Assembly (NCBI RefSeq): GCF_041435095.1
Contig: NZ_CP108025.1
Coordinates: forward strand, 310,001-374,000
Length of the DNA stretch: 64,000 nucleotides
Direction of reading: 5' to 3'
Source: Kitasatospora sp. NBC_00315
GTDB taxonomy: Bacteria; Actinomycetota; Actinomycetes; Streptomycetales; Streptomycetaceae
Position numbers and translations under genes: made by a program. Each line of letters starts with the position of its first letter. Positions within the stretch are counted from its first letter, which is position 1. Below are positions 52,091 to 60,350 of the stretch, one piece after another. The notes beneath the pieces were generated by a model that made no database searches, was not told the origin of the DNA, and saw only the letters and a program-made list of their open reading frames with translations.

Positions 52091-52486
52091 CGCCTCTCCC
52101 CGCCCGTCGTCGACGTCCACGGCGACCGCGCCCTCGCCGAGGTCCCCGCCGCCATCGAGGTCCGCACCGTGCTGGACGACGTCGAGGTCGACGTCACGTC
52201 CTGCACCCGGATCCTCTACCGCGCGGAGCGACGCGAGGGCCGGTGGCTCATCGTCTCCGTCGACCCCGTCTACGAGCGCGACACCCTGGTCACCAGCCTG
52301 CCGGGCACCCACCTCACCGTGGACGCGGACGACCTGGTGGCCTTCCGACCCTCCTACCGCATGCTGGCCTACGTCCTGAGCCGACGCGGCTACCGCATCG
52401 GGGACGACCTCTACGGCGACGACCAGCCCCGGGCCGCCGCCGAACTACATGCCACGGCCCTTGCCTGGACCCGGGCCCGGACCTGA
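52091..52486 (+). pseudogene. NTF2/SnoaL-like gene with its 5' part missing
   Basis: Frame LSPPVVDVHGDRALAEVPAAIEVRTVLDDVEVDVTSCTRILYRAERREGRWLIVSVDPVYERDTLV ... VLSRRGYRIGDDLYGDDQPRAAAELHATALAW matches the last two thirds of a Streptomyces nuclear-transport-factor-2-like protein. No start codon exists at the proper end, and the first 50-60 residues are absent; homology fades at about 52090, 35 bases beyond the flavin-reductase stop. GTG 52169 would give a shorter 105-residue protein. Confidence 0.6.
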
Positions 52487-52642
52487 GCGAACACCCCCGG
52501 GCGCTCCCCAGGACGGACGGCCGACCGACCGACGTGGCAAGAACAGGCGGGACACGACGCGGCGGCGGGTCGGCCAACCCGCGCCCGCGGAGTCGGACGC
52601 CGAGGGCGACGGCGACAGCCGCGGCCGGAGGTGGACAGCGAA

Positions 52643-52676
52643 ACGGCTCCCCCTCAAGAGAAGAGGAGGAGCCGCT
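52643..52676. terminator. Shared terminator of convergent genes
   Basis: Near-perfect stem ACGGCTCCCCCTC and GAGGAGGAGCCGCT (12 of 14 pairs), between the NTF2-like remnant and the GlsB-type gene on the reverse strand. Confidence 0.6.
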
Positions 52677-52700
52677 TCCGTCGGCCGGGGGCCGGAACAC

Positions 52701-52991
52701 TCAGGCGTGGCGGTGGTGGTGATGGTGCTGGTGCTTGTTGCCCGTGACCAGCCGGTAGACGGCGAGGAGTATGACCGAGCCGACGATCGCGGCGATCCAG
52801 GTGGAGAGGTCGAAGAAGCCGTCGATGGAGTCGACGCCGAAGATGACCTTCCCGAGCCAACCGCCCAACAGGCCACCCGCGATCCCGATGAGGATCGTGA
52901 CGATGACGCCCCCCGGGTCCTTACCCGGCATCAACGCCTTCGCGATGAAGCCCGCGAACAGTCCGATCAAGATCCAGGCAATGACGCCCAT
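52701..52991 (-). CDS. GlsB/YeaQ/YmgE-family stress membrane protein
   Basis: 96 residues with three hydrophobic segments (IAWILIGLFAGFIAKALM, GGVIVTILIGIAGGLLGGWLG, STWIAAIVGSVILLAVYRLV). This is the transglycosylase-associated protein family (PF04226) of small stress-induced inner-membrane proteins. It ends with a natural histidine run (HQHHHHHRHA). ATG 52991 follows AGGAGAAG. Confidence 0.92.
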   Translation of the reverse strand: MGVIAWILIGLFAGFIAKALMPGKDPGGVIVTILIGIAGGLLGGWLGKVIFGVDSIDGFFDLSTWIAAIVGSVILLAVYRLVTGNKHQHHHHHRHA

Positions 52992-53429
52992 GCGCTTCTC
53001 CTACCTCGATGAGTAAAGCCGGTGTCAGTCCTCGTCTTCACCGCGCCGGGAATCCCAAACCCCCGAATCCGGCCTCGGCGTCAACGACCTGATCGTCACA
53101 GGGCGTCCCGGCCGCTCGGCCGGGCGGACACGGTCGGCGCCGAGCGCGACCCACCCCCGTCCACGACAAACCGCGCTGTCCGCCGCCGACGGCGGGCTCG
53201 TGGCGGTCTTCGGTGCCCGGATACTCGCCGAAATCGGCGCGGGGCCGGCCGACGGTCAAGCGCACGCGCACCTTGCATCCTCCAGGGCCCGCATGACTGC
53301 TCGACATCGGCCGCACCGGTTCCGCAACCGCCGACCGCAGATCGCCGTCCTCTCCGAGCGGGAGGAACAATGATGGAGGAACGCACGCTGCACGACGCGC
53401 GGCAGGACTCGCGCGACCGATGGGGATGC

Positions 53430-54450
53430 CTGCTGACGTACTCCTCCAGCTTGTCGATAAGGTCGCCGCGGCCAGCGAAGTCGCCGTGCCGCAGAACGCG
53501 GCGGGTCAGGGCGGAGAAGAACAGCTCGACCTGGTTGTGCCAGGAAGCGTGCGGCGGGGTCCGGCGGACGTGCCAGCGCGGGTGCGCGGCCAGCCAGGTG
53601 CTGGTGTGCCTGGCGGTGTGGGAGGAGCCGTTGTCGAGCACAACGTGTATCTCCTTTCCGGGTGCGATCGCCCGGTCGAGCTGATCCAGGAAGGCGGTGA
53701 AAGTCAGCGCGTCGTTGCGGCGGATCACCTCGGTGAGGACCTCGCCGGTGCGGACGTCCAGAGCGGCGACGAGCGAGGCGGTGCCGTGGCGTCGATACTC
53801 GAACTCCTGTCGAGCTGGCTCCCCGGGGCAGGCCGGCCGCCCAGGATGACGGCGCGAGCGGGCGGCGATCGCGGTCTTCTCGTCGATGGACAGGATGACC
53901 GCGCCCTCGGGCGGGTCGAGGTAGAGGGCGCACACGGCGGCGGCGCGCTGCCAGAAGTCAGGGGTGTCCCGGCGGATAAGCCAGCCGCGGACCCTGTGCG
54001 GCTTCAGATCCAGACCGGCCAGGATCCGGCCGACCTGGGAGGCGGAGACCGACGCGAAGCAGGTGTCGGCCACCTTCCGGGCGATGGTCCGGTGTGACCA
54101 GGTCGCCTCCGGACGCGGTGGCAACTGGTCGCAGTGGCCACGATCGCCACCCGCACCTCGGGCCCGTACGACCTCGGCCGTCCTGACCGGTCGGCATCGC
54201 GCAGCCCGTCCATGCCTCGGGCCGCGAAACGCCCGCGCCACTTGCGCACCGTGTTCACGCTCACCCCCAACTCCCGGGCGATGGACCCATTCGTGAGCCC
54301 GTCCGTCGCCGCGAGCTCGATCGTGGCCCGCAACACCGCTCGCACCTCGGACTTCGCCGAGGCCGCCCTCCGCGCCAACCGCTCGCGGACGTTCGTCTCC
54401 AGCACCACCGAGACCGCCGTCGCCGCCTGCCGTTCACCCTCCACGGCCAA
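53430..54450 (-). pseudogene. Broken IS630-family transposase
   Basis: From 54450 the reverse strand codes the helix-turn-helix head (LTNGSIARELGVSVNTVRKWRGRFAARGMDGLRDADRSGRP, then GPEVRVAIVATAT). Near 54130 the reading frame shifts and continues QLPPRPEATWSHRTIARKVAD, then the DDE core: VILSIDEKTAIAARSRRHP, VVLDNGSSHTARHT, PPHASWHNQVELFFSALTRRVLR. The final segment after LIDKLEEYV is replaced by unrelated sequence. IS630 enzymes sometimes use frameshifting, but the lost C-terminus points to decay. Confidence 0.82.
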
Positions 54451-54620
54451 CGATCATCAGGGGTCGGTGCCACCGACAGGGTGGACTGTGCCAAAGACCC
54501 CCGGGATCGCTGCAGCTTCGTATGCGCCACTCCGCCAGCGAGCGACGGCCACAAGTGGCTGCCATCACGGCACAGACCGGCCCGGCCGTCTTGGTCTCCC
54601 GGCTCCCGGCCGCCCCGGGG

Positions 54621-55514
54621 TCAAGCCTCGGAGTTCGGAAGCCGCCAGTCGAAGGGCATCAGATCCCGCTCCCAGGCGGGCGATCCGACCAATGCGTCAG
54701 CGGCCTCGGGCGCGCGCAGAAGACAGCGGTGGCGCAACAGCTCGCGTCGTTCACCTGATGTCAGGAGCCTCTCCTCGGGGCTGAGATCCTCCGGGTGGCC
54801 GGGGTGCAGGTCGGCACTGCCGTCGATAGGGCGGTCCCCCGCAACGTTGAGACGATCGCCGGCCGGGGTCCGGTAGTCGAGGCGGAAGTCGGTACGCCAC
54901 TGGGAATTGCTACCCCAGCCCTGGGACAGGTCTACCGTCGGCCGGTGGCGGCGCCGGAAAGCCCAGTACAGCGGTGAGCGGTCCGCGACGCCGCGCTGGG
55001 CGTGCCTGATGCCGGCGCGGATCCGCACGCCAGCCCGGCTGAACAGCAACTGGCCCAGCATCAGGCCAGGCCAGAGGATCTCGGTGATCTCGATCCGCGC
55101 GTGCGGGTCATCGGCCTGTTCAACTTCGACAATTTCGTGGAGGAACGGGTCGAAGGCATCGCCGTCCTCGCACGGTGTCATGCCGAGCGAGGTGAACACG
55201 TCGAGGTATTGCCACTCTGAGGGGAAGGGCCGCGGGTCCGGAAAGCCGGGCCTGTCGGAGGAAGGCTGGAAAGCGAGCAGCAACCGGTCGCTGACCCGGT
55301 GCAGAGCATAAAGCTCCCACACGAGTTCCTGCCCGATGGGCTCCGTGCCCTTTCCGGTCCACCATGAGCCGTCTTCGGCCGCTGTGGCCAGCCAGGCACG
55401 GTAGCCGCCCTGGGCCCGATCGAGCCACGGCACGACGATCTTCTCGTACGGCTCCATCCCCTCGTACTGCTCCAGGGCCTCGTACAGTTCCCGCGCATCC
55501 ACCCCGTAGGACAT
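54621..55514 (-). CDS. Conserved hypothetical protein, 297 aa
   Basis: Soluble, acidic, rich in aromatic residues: YGVDARELYEALEQYEGMEPYEKIVVPWLDRAQGGYRAWL, LLLAFQPSSDRPGFPDPRPFPSEWQYLDVFTSLGM, EILWPGLMLGQLLFSRAGVRIRAGIRHAQ. No signal peptide, membrane segment or catalytic motif recognised. The long conserved-looking sequence and strong reading frame support a real gene. Function unknown. Confidence 0.75.
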   Translation of the reverse strand: MSYGVDARELYEALEQYEGMEPYEKIVVPWLDRAQGGYRAWLATAAEDGSWWTGKGTEPIGQELVWELYALHRVSDRLLLAFQPSSDRPGFPDPRPFPSEWQYLDVFTSLGMTPCEDGDAFDPFLHEIVEVEQADDPHARIEITEILWPGLMLGQLLFSRAGVRIRAGIRHAQRGVADRSPLYWAFRRRHRPTVDLSQGWGSNSQWRTDFRLDYRTPAGDRLNVAGDRPIDGSADLHPGHPEDLSPEERLLTSGERRELLRHRCLLRAPEAADALVGSPAWERDLMPFDWRLPNSEA

Positions 55515-55993
55515 GCCAGGAGCCTACGGGAGGCACAGGCAGCGTCTGAGCAGAGGCCCGACCCGGACGACGACTATGGAGACCGATGTTCTACGAACGC
55601 ACTCCACTCAAGGCGACGCGGTCAACAGCCATCAACGAACTTCCGCGGAGTAGCACTACCTGCTGACCGAGCTCCCGCTCATCGCCGCGTACAGCTGCGC
55701 CTTCCCCCTGGGCTTCATCCTGGCCACACTCTTCCTCCGCCCCCCCGCGACGGCGAACCCGCTCTGATGCGGCGTCTGCCCGCTCCTCCGCGGGGCGGAG
55801 AGACCGGACCCGAAGGATCGCACCCGGCCCTGCCGTCACTGCGCTTCGTTGACGGCCGACGTATGCAGGACTGTCGGCCCCGGCCCGTACGCCGGCACCG
55901 AATCGGACGGTGTCCGGCCGGAAGTGCTGCCTGGTGCACGACGAGCCGCACGACTGCCGTACAACACTCCTCGTCTTGAACGATAATGCTCGG
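55515..55993. other. Gene-poor stretch with one membrane-like fragment
   Basis: 480 bases. Forward codons at 55654-55767 encode LLTELPLIAAYSCAFPLGFILATLFLRPP, a hydrophobic fragment without a start codon. Its origin could not be traced. The ATG for the next gene follows at 55994. Confidence 0.4.
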
Positions 55994-56719
55994 ATGAACG
56001 ATCCGGCGGCGCCGTGCGCCCCCACAGGGCCCCTCGCCCGAACGGCCGACCAATTGGCCGACGGCGTCACGCGCCTGATCCGCCGGGCCACCTTCTGGGG
56101 CGCCGGCTACGCGCTGCTGACTCTGGCAGTGCTGAACACGATGGCGCTGCTCGGACCACTGCAGCTGATGCCGGTGACCATCATGGTGGCACTGGCCATA
56201 GCCGGAATGGCTTCGATCCCGACGCTGGGCCTGGTCGACCACGCAGCCGAACGGCTGCGCTCGGCCTCCCACCCGCCGGTCGACAAGCCGGGCAGCTGGG
56301 GCGTGGGCACCCTGTTCCTGCTGCTCCTGTTGGCGGCTTCGACCGCGCTGGTCGTCGAGCAGGCCCGGATAAGTCTCACCGTCACCGCACCGATCACCGC
56401 CACCCTCGACAACTGCGACCGGACGGGCAGGAACATCGACTGCTCCGGCAGCTGGACCGTCGCCGGCACCACCTACTCCAGCGACCGCCTGATACCCGCA
56501 GACAACCTGACCGCGGGCGACACGGTTACCGTCCTCTACGCTCCCGACGACCCCGGCTACGTCCGCATCCCCGGCCAGTGGGCGAGCCCCGGCGGGATCC
56601 TCGGAGCCCTCGGCCTCCCCCTCGCGATCGTCCTGCTGACCAGGGTGCTCCCCCGCGAACGTCACCGCCGCCTGGCCTACCTGGCGGCCTGCACCCAGCG
56701 TGACGCCCCGTCCGCCTGA
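55994..56719 (+). CDS. Membrane protein with an extracytoplasmic loop, 241 aa
   Basis: TM1 (FWGAGYALLTLAVLNTMALLG), TM2 (LMPVTIMVALAIAGMASIP), TM3 (GVGTLFLLLLLAASTALVV), a roughly 80-residue loop with two cysteines (DNCDRTGRNIDCSGSW, probably a disulfide), then TM4 (PGGILGALGLPLAIVLLTRVL). The loop (VAGTTYSSDRLIPADNLTAGDTVTVLYAPDDPGYVRIPG) resembles a DUF3592 small beta domain. Function unknown. Confidence 0.75.
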   Translation: MNDPAAPCAPTGPLARTADQLADGVTRLIRRATFWGAGYALLTLAVLNTMALLGPLQLMPVTIMVALAIAGMASIPTLGLVDHAAERLRSASHPPVDKPGSWGVGTLFLLLLLAASTALVVEQARISLTVTAPITATLDNCDRTGRNIDCSGSWTVAGTTYSSDRLIPADNLTAGDTVTVLYAPDDPGYVRIPGQWASPGGILGALGLPLAIVLLTRVLPRERHRRLAYLAACTQRDAPSA

Positions 56720-56873
56720 CCGTCTGACGTTAGCGGCCTGCCGGCGGCTGACGCGGTCGGCCGCGTCGGTGGCGGAGAATGCGGTCACCACGTCCGGGGC
56801 CCCGGCGAGGGCGATCTCCCATTCGTCCCTCCCATCCAGGCTCGCCACGAGATCCGCCCCGGCTCCGGCGCCG

Positions 56874-56907
56874 GGGCTGCCGGGCTGCCGGGCTGCCGGG
56901 CTGCCGG
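56874..56907. repeat. Four copies of GGGCTGCC
   Basis: 8-base tandem array in a gap of about 280 bases between the membrane protein and the following small gene. No gene seen in the gap. Confidence 0.85.
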
Positions 56908-57003
56908 ACGGAGCATCAGGTTCTCCCGGCGCCGAATCCTCTGCGGCGACCCGCGCCTCTTGTGTGCATGCCGACAGACGTCGGACACGGGATCGGAGGT
57001 AGT

Positions 57004-57261
57004 TGTGATCATCGGAATCGGTATCGCCGTAGCCCTGGCGTTGCTCTGCTCCTGCGTGGTCGCTCGGTCGCCCTCATCCCGGCGGTCGGACCGGTCGGCC
57101 TGATCCTCCTGCCGGTCGGTCTGCTCGCTCTGCGGGGCTGTCCGACGTGCTGGACGATCGGACCGGCGCAGACCGTCTCGCGGGGCCGCCTCCAGCGCTC
57201 CTGCGAGGACGGCCGGTACAAGGTGACCATGGCCACCCACGACGGACACGGGGGCAGCTGA
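57004..57261 (+). pseudogene. Small two-TM protein gene with a frameshift
   Basis: The first TM (VIIGIGIAVALALLCSCVV) from GTG 57004 is in one frame; the second (VALIPAVGPVGLILLPVGLLAL) and the conserved tail (GCPTCWTIGPAQTVSRGRLQRSCEDGRYKV) are in another. The shift falls near 57055-57065. The CPTCWTIG...GRLQRxCEDG tail is common in small Streptomyces membrane proteins, so the original gene was probably intact and about 85 residues. Confidence 0.6.
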
Positions 57262-57374
57262 TCCGGCCTGACCTGCGACAGGTGCCCTCGGGCGGTCGTT
57301 TCGGGCCCGCCGGCCCAATGGCGAGCACGAGCGCCGCCCCGACCACGACGGGACGGCGTGGCGGACCGGCCCGA

Positions 57375-58952
57375 TCACCCTGACCTGACGGATGGAGCGT
57401 GCTCCGCCGCAGCCGGCCGACCGACGGCCGGTCCGGTCGTCCCGGCCGGCCGGGTCCGGCCGTCGGCCCCGGCCGGGCGGAGCAGCGCCGCCACCAGGAC
57501 GGCCGCGACGGCCAGGGCAGCGGCGGCACAGCGCAGCGCGAGGTGCAGCCCGTCGACGAACGCCGCGTCGACGGCCTCGCGCAGGGCCGGCGGCAGGGCG
57601 GTGCCCGGGCCCGTTCCGGTGGCTGGTCCGGTCGGCAGCCGTCGACCGTCCGGCGGGACGCCGAGCCGGTCGAGCGAGGCGGTCAGGGCGCTGGTCAGGC
57701 GGCTGGTGAGCACTGCTCCCAGGACCACCACGCCGACCACGCCGCCGAGTTCGCGCAGCGTGTTGACGGTCGCGGAGGCCATTCCGGCCCGGATCGGGTC
57801 GACGCGTTGCATGACCGTGATCGACACCGGTGTGAAGGTCATTCCCATGCCGAGGCCCATGGCCAGCAGAACCCACAGGTACTGCTGGTAGTGGGCGTGC
57901 TCGCCGTAGACCGACAGGCCCGTGAGGGAGGCTGCGCACAGCGTCAGGCCCGTCACCAGTGGCAGCCGGGGACCGTGGCGGGCCGTGAGCGCGCCCGCCA
58001 GCGGTGCGGCGACGACGATCATCGCGGTCATCGGCAGTCCGGCGAACCCGGCGTCCGAGGGCGCCCAGCCCATCACGTCCTGCATCAGCAGCGGCAGGAA
58101 GAAGGCCGCGCCGAACATCCCGAAACTCACCGTGAAGCCGCTCACGGCGACCGCCAGGAGCCCGGGGTCGCGGAAGAAGTGCAGGTCCAGCATGGGATCG
58201 GTGACGCGCAGTTCGACGAGGACGAAGAGCGGCAGCAGGACGGCGGCAGCGCAGGCGGCCGCCGCCACGCCGGTGTCGGTCCAGCCGCGGGTCGGTCCCT
58301 CGATGAGGGCGTAGACCAGGGTGCCGAGGCCGAGTGCGGAGAGCGCCTGCCCCGCGAGGTCCAGCCGCCGGGCCCGGGTGGCGAACTCGGGGAGTGCCCG
58401 GGCCGCCAGCAGCAGCCCGGCGACGCCGACGGGGACGTTGATCCAGAACACGCCGGACCAGCCGAACGCCTCCACCGTCGGGCCGCCGATGACGGGGCCG
58501 AGCGCCAGGCCGAGCGCGGAGACGCCGGACCAGACGCCGACCGCCCGGGCCCGCTCCCGCTCGTCGGTGAAGACGTGCCGCAGGATCGAGAGGCTGCCGG
58601 GGGTGAGCAGCGCGGCCCCGAGTCCTTGCAGGGTGCGGGCGGCGATCAGCTGTCCGGTCGACCAGGACAGCGCCGCCGCCGCGGATCCGGCGGTGAACAG
58701 CGCGAGGCCGGCGAGGAAGATCCGTCGGCGGCCGTAGCGGTCGCCGAGGGTGCCGCCGGTGAGCAGCAGGGCGGCGTAGACGAGGCTGTAGCCCTCGACG
58801 ACCCACTGCAGTGCGCCGACGTCGGCGTGCAGTTGCCGGCCGATCCGGGGCAGCGCGTTGTTGACGACGACGTTGTCGAGCATCGCCATGAACATGGTGG
58901 CGCACAGGGTGGCGAGTACCAGCCTCTTGCGCCTGGGGGTCAACTCCTCCAT
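57375..58952 (-). CDS. MFS multidrug exporter (DHA2, 14 TM)
   Basis: 525 residues from ATG 58952. DHA2/EmrB-QacA hallmarks: FMAMLDNVVVNNALPRIGRQL, WVVEGYSLVYAALLLTGGTLGDRYGRRRIFLAGL (motif A), LGAALLTPGSLSIL, GPVIGGPTVEAFGWSGVFWINVPVGVAG (motif C), 14 hydrophobic spans. Proton-driven drug efflux. It is divergent from a TetR gene with two identical palindromic operators in the 96-base promoter. GTG 58955 is an alternative start; ribosome site GGGAGAG abuts it. Confidence 0.94.
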   Translation of the reverse strand: MEELTPRRKRLVLATLCATMFMAMLDNVVVNNALPRIGRQLHADVGALQWVVEGYSLVYAALLLTGGTLGDRYGRRRIFLAGLALFTAGSAAAALSWSTGQLIAARTLQGLGAALLTPGSLSILRHVFTDERERARAVGVWSGVSALGLALGPVIGGPTVEAFGWSGVFWINVPVGVAGLLLAARALPEFATRARRLDLAGQALSALGLGTLVYALIEGPTRGWTDTGVAAAACAAAVLLPLFVLVELRVTDPMLDLHFFRDPGLLAVAVSGFTVSFGMFGAAFFLPLLMQDVMGWAPSDAGFAGLPMTAMIVVAAPLAGALTARHGPRLPLVTGLTLCAASLTGLSVYGEHAHYQQYLWVLLAMGLGMGMTFTPVSITVMQRVDPIRAGMASATVNTLRELGGVVGVVVLGAVLTSRLTSALTASLDRLGVPPDGRRLPTGPATGTGPGTALPPALREAVDAAFVDGLHLALRCAAAALAVAAVLVAALLRPAGADGRTRPAGTTGPAVGRPAAAEHAPSVRSG

Positions 58953-58960
58953 CACTCTCC

Positions 58961-59013
58961 CTAACAGTGTTAGTCGGCTTTCGGTGCCGCTAGACTGCCT
59001 CTAACAGTGTTAG
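58961..59013. promoter_or_regulatory. Twin operators between the MFS and TetR genes
   Basis: CTAACAGTGTTAG at 58961-58973 and again, identically, at 59001-59013 (6-bp arms around a single centre base, 40 bases centre to centre). Placement on both promoters fits repression of pump and regulator by the neighbouring TetR protein. Confidence 0.85.
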
Positions 59014-59048
59014 ATGGCAAGTGGGATTTCCCGGAGCGGAGACAGCCG

Positions 59049-59789
59049 ATGGCGGACGACGGTGCGGAGACGGCCCAGCAGCCCGGGCTGACCCCGGAGG
59101 TGATCGCCCAGGCCGCCCTGCGCGTGCTGGAGCGCGAAGGCATCGACGGACTCTCGATGCGCAAGGTCGGCGCCGAACTCGGCGTGAAGGCCGCCTCCCT
59201 CTACTGGCACGTCCGCAACAAGGAACAACTGCTGGACCTGCTGACCGACGCGCTGATGGCCGACGCCGAGCCTCCGCCCCGCGAGGGGTCCTGGCGCGAC
59301 CAGCTGCGTGCGTACAGCGAGCTGCACCGCCGGCATCTGCTCGGCAAGCGCGACGCCGCCAAGGTCACCGCGGGCCGGCTGGCCCCCGGCCCGCACATGC
59401 TGCGCCTGATGGAGGACCAGCTCGGCAGGCTCCGCGAGGCCGGGTTCTCCGACCGGGACGCCGCCCTGGCCGGCTACCTGCTCGGCCTCTACGTGCACGG
59501 CTTCGTACTCCAGGAGCAGTCCCCCATCTCGGCGTCCGAGGCCGCGGGGGCGGGCCGCCGCGAGGTCGCCGCGGCGGCGGGGGATCAGTTCCGCCGACTA
59601 CCCGCGGCGGACTTCCCCAACGTCGTCGCCCTCGCCGACGCGCTCACCGAACCGTCCATGGACGCCCGGTTCGACTTCGGCCTCGAACGCCTCCTCGACG
59701 GCCTGGCCGCGCTGCTGACCGAACCCCGGACCGGCCCCGCCGCTCCACCCCCGAGCGAGAACCACAAGGAGAACACCACCCATGAGTGA
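59049..59789 (+). CDS. TetR-family regulator (TetR_C type)
   Basis: 246 residues from ATG 59049, GGAGA 6 bases upstream. Helix-turn-helix IDGLSMRKVGAELGVKAASLYWHVRNKEQLLDLL, the TetR/TipR type with the TetR_C-like ligand domain (AGFSDRDAALAGYLLGLYVHGFVLQEQ, DARFDFGLERLLDGLAALL). Controls the divergent MFS pump through the twin operators. Its last codons overlap the start of the following gene by 8 bases. Confidence 0.93.
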   Translation: MADDGAETAQQPGLTPEVIAQAALRVLEREGIDGLSMRKVGAELGVKAASLYWHVRNKEQLLDLLTDALMADAEPPPREGSWRDQLRAYSELHRRHLLGKRDAAKVTAGRLAPGPHMLRLMEDQLGRLREAGFSDRDAALAGYLLGLYVHGFVLQEQSPISASEAAGAGRREVAAAAGDQFRRLPAADFPNVVALADALTEPSMDARFDFGLERLLDGLAALLTEPRTGPAAPPPSENHKENTTHE

Positions 59790-60114
59790 ACGCACCTACC
59801 GCGTCATCGTCCGCGGCGTCTTCGCGGACCTGGACGAGACCCGCCGCGCCGACCTGCTCGCCACCGCCGACCAGCACGACATCCTCAACGCCGCGTTCAC
59901 CGAGGAGGGCACCCTCATCTATGACCGCTCGCTGCGGACCTTCTCCTTCCGCTGCGTGGTCCGGCAGCCCGGTGACGGCGACGAGGAGACGGCGCTCGGC
60001 CACGCCTGCGACCGGGCGACCACCGTCCTCGCCGGGCGCGGCATCGGCCACGGGCCGTTGCGCGGCAGCGCCACCAGCCTGGACGACATGAAGATCCGAC
60101 GGCCCCGGCGCTGA
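59782..60114 (+). CDS. DUF6204-like small protein
   Basis: 110 residues, ATG 59782 inside the end of the TetR gene (8-base overlap), so co-translated. YRVIVRGVFADLDETRRADLLATADQHDILNAAFTEEGTLIYDRSLRTFSFRCVVRQ, and ACDRATTVLAGRGIGHGPLRG. Matches a small actinobacterial family often found downstream of such TetR genes. Soluble alpha+beta; function unknown. Confidence 0.82.
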   Translation: MSERTYRVIVRGVFADLDETRRADLLATADQHDILNAAFTEEGTLIYDRSLRTFSFRCVVRQPGDGDEETALGHACDRATTVLAGRGIGHGPLRGSATSLDDMKIRRPRR

Positions 60115-60350
60115 CCGCCGCGACCCACCCGCCGCCCCCGGCACGCCCCGGCCTCCGGCCGCCGGGAAAACCCGCACGGCGACGCCACGCAACAGCGCCA
60201 CGGCGCAGCGGGTGGGCCCGGACGGACGAACGGGGGTTCGTACGTGCGCGTCCCACCAGAGCCACCCACCGCTCGCCCGTCCGGGTGGAGTGTCCGGGAC
60301 AGGCGCCGAAGGTACCGGCCGACGCGGCGATCGCCCGCGAGCATACGGCC

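Noticed and set aside
55651..55767. Hydrophobic forward fragment (LPLIAAYSCAFPLGFILATLF)
   Set aside because: No start codon or partner; too short to call a gene.
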